In this document: positions 5,753 to 10,045 of the stretch, one piece after another
How positions within the stretch are numbered: position 1 is the first letter of the stretch
How the letters are laid out: each line of letters opens with the position of its first letter
From: Candidatus Aminicenantota bacterium
GTDB taxonomy: Bacteria > Acidobacteriota > Aminicenantia > Aminicenantales > Aminicenantaceae
Length of the DNA: 10,045 bases
Direction: 5' to 3'
Assembly: GCA_030673995.1 (NCBI GenBank)
Contig: DAOUYU010000054.1
Span: 1-10,045 of the forward strand
The notes under the pieces: generated by a model
Told to the model about the DNA's origin: nothing
Databases searched by the model: none
The model's input: only the letters and a program-made list of their open reading frames with translations
Position numbers and translations under genes: made by a program

Positions 5753-8176
5753 ATGTTCAAAAATTATTTCAAAACAGCGATAAGAAACCTCATCAAACAC
5801 AAGGGATATTCTCTAATCAATATCTTGGGTCTTGCCATTGGTATAGCCAGCTGTCTACTCATCCTTATGTTTGTTCATGATGAGTTGAGTTATGACAGTT
5901 ATAACGAAAAGGCGGGCAGAATCTATCGGGTGGCGGGTTCTTTCCGCTACGGAGGAAGAGATTTTGATATAGCTGTTGCCCCTGCTGCTATGGCAAAAGT
6001 CCTGCTCGAGGAATACCCAGAGGTAGAAGATGCTGTGAGGTTCCGCATAAGGGGAAGCTATATTGTCCGCTACGGTGACAACAGCATCAAGGAAAGACGG
6101 ATTGCTTTTGCTGACCCTTCATTTTTCAGTATCTTCTCCATCCCTCTCCTCAATGGAGATCCAAAAACCGCTTTAGCCCAGCCAAACACTTTGGTTCTCA
6201 GCCAGAAAACGGCTGAGAAATATTTCAAGGACGAAAATCCATTAGGTAAAACCTTGAAATTGGACGACAGGACCGATTACCTGGTCACAGGCGTTTTTGA
6301 GGAAATACCGGATAGTTCCCACTTTCATTTCGATATCCTTCTCTCCATGTCCTCTCTTCCTGAGAGTAAAAATTTGATCTGGCTCAACCAGAATTTCCAG
6401 ACCTACATCCTTCTCTATAAAGGTGCTGATCCTAAAGCGGTAGAAGCTAAGTTCCCTGCTACACTGATAAAATACATGGGCCCCCAGATCGAAGCTTTTA
6501 TGGGTAAGTCTATGGAAAAACTCGCCGCTGAAGGCGATTTGAAAGGGGAATTTTACCTTCAGGCATTGGGAGACATCCACCTCCATTCTGACTTATTAGG
6601 AGAGATGGCACCAACAAGTGATGTGAAATATGTTTACATTTTTTCTGCTATCGCTTTGTTTATTCTCATCATTGCCTGTATCAATTATATGAATCTGTCC
6701 ACAGCTCGTTCCGCCGGACGAGCCAAAGAAGTCGGTATCCGGAAAGTCCTGGGATCCTACCGGTATCAGCTCATAAGGCAGTTTCTGACAGAATCGACGA
6801 TACTGAGTATTATTTCCTTAGCCTTAGCTCTTGTGCTGGTGAGCCTGGTTCTGAATTTTTTCAATGGTCTTTCCGGGAAAACATTGTCTCTTACTGATTT
6901 GGGGAGTACATCGATGCTCGTTGTCCTGATCTTGGCAACTTTGACGGCGGGAATTCTTGCCGGGAGTTATCCTGCATTTTTCATCTCAGCATATCAGCCA
7001 GGCAATGTCTTGAAGGGTCAAGTGAAATCCGGAGTCAAAACAGGTTTACTGCGAAGTGGTCTTGTTATTTTCCAGTTTGCCGCTTCGATCATCCTGATTA
7101 TCGGAACGTTTATTGTTTATAGCCAGCTGCATTTCATTCAGAATACAAAACTTGGCTTCAACAAGGAACAGGTACTTATCCTTAACAATGCTTATTTACT
7201 CAGTAATCAAATTGAGGCATTTAAAAATGAAATGCTTTCCTATCCTCAAGTGGTCAGTGCTACAATCTCAAACTATCTGCCTGTGTCCTCCAGCCGCAAC
7301 AACACTTCGGTTTTACCCGAAGGGGAAAGGGACAACATAAGAGCCACTTCCATGCAGAACTGGGTGGTTGATTATGATTATATCAACACCCTTAAAATGA
7401 AGATCATACAGGGGAGAAATTTCTCCCGCGATCACTCCACAGATACGGAAGCAACCATCATCAACCAGGCGGCAGCAAGACAGTTCGACTGGGACCAGCC
7501 AGTGGGAAGAAAAATAGGACGAATGATAAACGATCAAGGTGATTTTTCCCTGTATGAAGTGATCGGAGTTGTGGAGGATTTCCATTTTGAAACGCTCAGA
7601 GACTCGATCGGGCCTCTGGTCATGTTTCTAGGTGAAAGCGCCGGGAGTATATCTTTCCGGATACAAACAGAAGACATATCTGGCATGATTGGTTTGTTGC
7701 GAAAAGAGTGGAAAGAGTTTCTGCCTAACCAGCCATTTGAATTCTCGTTCCTAGATGAGAAATTTGATGATATGTACAGGGCGGAACGAAGAGTCGGAGG
7801 AATTTTTGGTGTTTTTGGTGTTTTAGCAATTTTCATTGGGTGTTTGGGTTTATTCGGTTTGGCTGCTTTCACCGCGGAACAGAGAACCAAAGAAATCGGG
7901 ATTCGAAAGGTGCTTGGCGCAACAGCCCCCAATATAGTCAGGCTGCTTCTCAAGGAATTTGTCCTTTTGATTTCTGTTGCTAATGCCATTGCCTGGCCTA
8001 TTGCCTTTTTCATAATGAAGGGGTGGCTGAAGGATTTCTCCTATAGAATATCTCTGAGTGTCTGGCACTTTCTATTAGCAGGGCTTGTAACATTGTTTAT
8101 TGCATTACTAACCGTCAGCTTCCAGGCTGTTAAAGCAGCGCTCTCCAATCCTGTAGACTCTTTAAAGTACGAATAA
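5753..8176 (+). CDS. MacB/FtsX-type ABC transporter permease, two-domain, 8 membrane helices
   Basis: Inner-membrane permease of the type VII ABC (MacB/LolC/FtsX) superfamily. These use cytoplasmic ATP hydrolysis to drive movements of periplasmic domains, for efflux, lipoprotein release or cell-envelope work. From ATG 5753 it has 807 residues. TM1 is about 20-41; a periplasmic MacB-like core spans about 45-290. The first FtsX block has TM2-4 (about 293-316, 348-375, 385-412), followed by TM5 (about 430-455). A second periplasmic core spans about 456-680, then a second FtsX block with TM6-8 (about 683-707, 735-757, 770-792). GIRKVLG occurs in both halves (328-334 and 716-722), showing internal duplication; it marks the cytoplasmic coupling helix region that contacts the ATPase. 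The protein ends PVDSLKYE, typical of the family. No ATPase or membrane-fusion gene lies in the window, so the partner is encoded elsewhere. Substrate unknown. An alternative GTG start at 5711 would add 14 residues. Confidence 0.92.
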   Translation: MFKNYFKTAIRNLIKHKGYSLINILGLAIGIASCLLILMFVHDELSYDSYNEKAGRIYRVAGSFRYGGRDFDIAVAPAAMAKVLLEEYPEVEDAVRFRIRGSYIVRYGDNSIKERRIAFADPSFFSIFSIPLLNGDPKTALAQPNTLVLSQKTAEKYFKDENPLGKTLKLDDRTDYLVTGVFEEIPDSSHFHFDILLSMSSLPESKNLIWLNQNFQTYILLYKGADPKAVEAKFPATLIKYMGPQIEAFMGKSMEKLAAEGDLKGEFYLQALGDIHLHSDLLGEMAPTSDVKYVYIFSAIALFILIIACINYMNLSTARSAGRAKEVGIRKVLGSYRYQLIRQFLTESTILSIISLALALVLVSLVLNFFNGLSGKTLSLTDLGSTSMLVVLILATLTAGILAGSYPAFFISAYQPGNVLKGQVKSGVKTGLLRSGLVIFQFAASIILIIGTFIVYSQLHFIQNTKLGFNKEQVLILNNAYLLSNQIEAFKNEMLSYPQVVSATISNYLPVSSSRNNTSVLPEGERDNIRATSMQNWVVDYDYINTLKMKIIQGRNFSRDHSTDTEATIINQAAARQFDWDQPVGRKIGRMINDQGDFSLYEVIGVVEDFHFETLRDSIGPLVMFLGESAGSISFRIQTEDISGMIGLLRKEWKEFLPNQPFEFSFLDEKFDDMYRAERRVGGIFGVFGVLAIFIGCLGLFGLAAFTAEQRTKEIGIRKVLGATAPNIVRLLLKEFVLLISVANAIAWPIAFFIMKGWLKDFSYRISLSVWHFLLAGLVTLFIALLTVSFQAVKAALSNPVDSLKYE

Positions 8177-8232
8177 CACACGACTCTCGAAAGTCTGCCC
8201 AGAGTGCGGTTTGAGTAAAGCTGAGAATGCCT

Positions 8233-8418
8233 ATGAAAAATCTTAGGATATATGGAAAGGCACCTTATAATGTAGCAGTCATCCACGGTGGTCCCGGTGC
8301 ACCCGGAGAAATGGCTCCAGTCTCGCGTGAACTTGCATCAGGCTGGGGCGTTTTAGAACCTCTTCAAACAGCAGAATCGCTCGAAGGACAGATCGAAGAG
8401 TTAAAATCTGCTAAGTGA
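8233..8418 (+). pseudogene. Truncated alpha/beta hydrolase, N-terminal fragment
   Basis: The start MKNLRIYGKAPYNVAVIHGGPGAPGE carries the HGGPGAPG oxyanion-hole loop and first core strand of prolyl-iminopeptidase-like alpha/beta hydrolases. It continues through PVSRELASGWGVLEPLQTAESLEGQIEELKSAK and then stops at tandem TGA TAA. Family members run about 230-300 residues; here about 61 remain. The nucleophile elbow (GxSxG), acid and catalytic His are all missing. I checked the other forward frames after 8418 and see no GxSxG or other continuation, so this is loss of the 3' part, not a simple frameshift. An ATG at 8227 is an alternative start with two extra residues; TGAGA at 8222-8226 is a weak ribosome binding site for 8233. 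It lies 56 nt after the permease stop and could be co-transcribed. It could still yield a small peptide, but not an active hydrolase. Confidence 0.7.
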
Positions 8419-8614
8419 TAAAATCAATCCACAGACAAAAATTATTTTCTAAAAATATTGGAAGAATTCATTTTTTTTTATATAATGACCCATCACATGC
8501 TTGAATAGTCGCACACCGCATATTCAAGAAATTGATGGCAGGATGTTTAACTCATTGTACATCACATGTTTAAACAATGTTTTTTTCATCTTTATTCAAT
8601 CCAGGAGGTAAGGA
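8419..8614. other. AT-rich, repeat-bearing spacer before the Asp-box protein gene
   Basis: No gene. It holds a perfect 8-nt inverted repeat, CTTGAATA (8500-8507) with TATTCAAG (8521-8528), and an imperfect direct repeat at 8491-8505 and 8560-8574 (13 of 15 identical, CATCACATG core). It also has the palindrome GTTTAAAC (8568-8575). CATTGT (8553-8558) pairs with ACAATG (8574-8579) just before seven T (8580-8586), a weak terminator-like arrangement with a long loop. Some of these may be operator sites for the next gene or scars of the deletion that truncated the hydrolase. I found no convincing promoter. Confidence 0.4.
8604..8608 (+). promoter_or_regulatory. Ribosome binding site of the Asp-box protein gene
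   Basis: The near-perfect AGGAGGT region (about 8603-8609) lies 5-6 nt before ATG 8615. It fixes the start of a gene whose stop lies beyond the window. Confidence 0.8.
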
Positions 8615-10045
8615 ATGGCTAAGCATTTTAAGAGAACGTTTCGGGTATTACTCCTTTTCTGTCTTGTTCTCGGAGTAACACATCTTTTCTTTGCCCAGAG
8701 TCCGGAGAAGAGCCTGATCAAGGACCTCAGATGGCGCAATGTCGGCCCGGCAAACATGATAGGCCGCATTTCGGATTTTGAAGCTCTGGACCGTGACTTC
8801 ACCCAGGTTCTTGTCGCCAGTGCTTCCGGAGGCGTCTGGAAATCCGTGAATGCTGGAACGACCTGGGAACCGATATTCGACAAGTATGGCTCTGCTTCCA
8901 TTGGTGATGTGGCGTTCTTCCAGGAAGATCCGAATATCATCTGGGTGGGCACAGGCGAAGAATGCTGCAGGAACAGCATTGCCTGGGGTGACGGCATCTA
9001 TAAATCCGTTGACGGCGGAAAGACATTCACTCATATGGGCCTTGAAACAACGCATACGATTGGAAAGGTCATTACGCATCCGGCTAATCCCGATATCGTC
9101 TATGCCGCAGCGACAGGCCACACCTGGGGTTACTCGGGGGATCGCGGTCTGTTCAAAACGACGAACGGCGGGAAAAAATGGCAGAAGCTCACGAACGGAC
9201 TGCCGGATGACGGCAAGACCGGCGCTATCGATCTCGTCATGCACCCGACGAATCCGGATATCCTCTATGTCAGTTTCTGGCAGCGGTTGCGCCAGCCCTG
9301 GCGTTTTGATTCCGGAGGGCCGAACGGTGGCATTTTCAAAACAACGGACGGTGGAAAGACCTGGCAGAAGCTGACCAAGGGACTTCCGACCGGAGACCTT
9401 GGACGGATTGGACTGGCCATCTCCCGCAGCAACCCGAAAGTCCTGATGGCCGTGGTCGAGCACAGCTATCAACCAAGGAGAACGATACGGGAAGGTCAAA
9501 AGCAGAAACCCAATCCCGATTATGACAATATGAAGAAGCTAGGGACCGGCATCTACAGGTCCAAAAACGGCGGCGCAACATGGACGTATATGAACCGTAC
9601 GAACGTCCGGCCGTTCTACTACAGCCATATCTACATCAATCCGTTTGACGACAAACTCGTGTATTGTCTGGCAACCAGCATGCAGTATTCCGAAGACGGA
9701 GGGAAAACATTTAAGACCATAAGAGGGCTCCATCCCGATTTTCATACCATGTGGCTCGATCCGACCAATAAGAACCGTTTCTATGTCGGACAGGACGGGG
9801 GTGCATCCATCACCCATGATCACGGCGAATCCTGGATTCTCTTCGATAACCTGTGCGTGACGCAGTTTTATGCGGTAAGCGCCGATACACGCGATCCGTA
9901 TTACGTCTACGGCGGAATGCAGGACAACGGCACATGGACCGGTCCCAGTATGAGCAGGGAGGGAATGATCCTGACTGATTTCTGGTACAATATCAGCGGT
10001 GGAGACGGATTTTATACGCAGAATGATCCCACTGACTGGCGAATC
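8615..10045 (+). CDS. Secreted Asp-box (BNR/sortilin VPS10-like) repeat protein, 3'-partial
   Basis: The open frame runs from ATG 8615 to the window end without a stop (477 codons). A signal peptide is clear: basic MAKHFKRTFR, a hydrophobic core at about 11-26, and likely cleavage after A27 (FFA|QSPEK). The mature part starts WRNVGPANMIGRISDF, typical of the beta-propeller proteins annotated as sortilin/VPS10-like or WD40/YVTN/BNR-repeat glycosyl-hydrolase-like. Seven Asp-box-type motifs are visible: SVNAGTTW (77-84), SVDGGKTF (131-138), TTNGGKKW (182-189), TTDGGKTW (243-250), SKNGGATW (316-323), SEDGGKTF (359-366) and THDHGESW (400-407). The segments RNSIAWGDGIYKS and the TGAIDLVMHP region match this family. 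An unusual adjacent Cys pair is C117-C118. Relatives are often about 1,000 residues, so about half is probably missing. Acts outside the inner membrane; the substrate is unknown and enzyme activity is unproven for the family. Codon use is more GC-rich than in the tig-lon-rho block. Confidence 0.9.
   Translation, partial: MAKHFKRTFRVLLLFCLVLGVTHLFFAQSPEKSLIKDLRWRNVGPANMIGRISDFEALDRDFTQVLVASASGGVWKSVNAGTTWEPIFDKYGSASIGDVAFFQEDPNIIWVGTGEECCRNSIAWGDGIYKSVDGGKTFTHMGLETTHTIGKVITHPANPDIVYAAATGHTWGYSGDRGLFKTTNGGKKWQKLTNGLPDDGKTGAIDLVMHPTNPDILYVSFWQRLRQPWRFDSGGPNGGIFKTTDGGKTWQKLTKGLPTGDLGRIGLAISRSNPKVLMAVVEHSYQPRRTIREGQKQKPNPDYDNMKKLGTGIYRSKNGGATWTYMNRTNVRPFYYSHIYINPFDDKLVYCLATSMQYSEDGGKTFKTIRGLHPDFHTMWLDPTNKNRFYVGQDGGASITHDHGESWILFDNLCVTQFYAVSADTRDPYYVYGGMQDNGTWTGPSMSREGMILTDFWYNISGGDGFYTQNDPTDWRI

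Noticed and set aside
7534..8013. Minus-strand open frame of 159 codons within the permease gene
   Set aside because: It lies opposite the conserved second FtsX domain of the permease, has no recognisable domain and is a complement shadow.
8553..8586. Intrinsic terminator before the Asp-box gene
   Set aside because: The stem is only 6 AT-rich pairs with a 15-nt loop before T7. It is too weak to call, so it is only mentioned in the spacer entry.
8850..9374. Plus-strand open frame of 174 codons in another frame
   Set aside because: It is Arg/Ser-rich with no family resemblance and is wholly internal to the Asp-box gene, so it is a frame shadow.
8648..9499. Long open frame on the minus strand (283 codons)
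   Set aside because: It lies inside the plus-strand Asp-box gene, which has a signal peptide, a near-perfect ribosome binding site and seven Asp-box motifs. The minus frame has no recognisable domain and is explained by GC-rich codon use of the real gene.

Overview
The window reads as chromosomal DNA from a Gram-negative-type bacterium. Three features are reminiscent of Candidatus Aminicenantes / Acidobacteriota-like genomes: a MacB/FtsX-type permease with the N-terminus typical of large paralogous families, a secreted Asp-box (sortilin/VPS10-like) protein, and a moderately AT-rich housekeeping block. This placement comes from recalled family resemblance only and is tentative.

Left part (2-4847, + strand): a housekeeping cluster of trigger factor (5' end cut off by the window edge), a complete LonA protease and a complete transcription terminator Rho, separated by only about 75 nt each. 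It links nascent-chain folding, ATP-dependent protein degradation and transcription termination. The clpP-clpX pair that often lies between tig and lon is absent here. After rho comes a small two-helix membrane protein on the opposite strand (4940-5131).

Middle (5132-5752): about 620 nt without a convincing conventional gene but with notable structure. There is a long-range inverted repeat (5175-5189 / 5281-5295), directly followed by a GC-rich nested hairpin (5303-5383) that stands out from its AT-rich surroundings. Further on come a short ORF with a strong Shine-Dalgarno sequence and an extended -10 promoter candidate, just ahead of the permease gene.

Right part (5753-10045, + strand): a full-length 8-helix MacB/FtsX-type permease with no ATPase partner in view. 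Next is a broken alpha/beta-hydrolase fragment that keeps only the N-terminal oxyanion-loop region. A repeat-rich AT spacer follows. The last gene is the first 477 codons of a secreted Asp-box repeat protein that runs off the window; it is more GC-rich than the left block. I see no tRNA, rRNA, CRISPR array or transposase gene. The best candidates for something undescribed are the structured intergenic element at 5175-5383 and the decayed hydrolase/repeat junction at 8233-8614.
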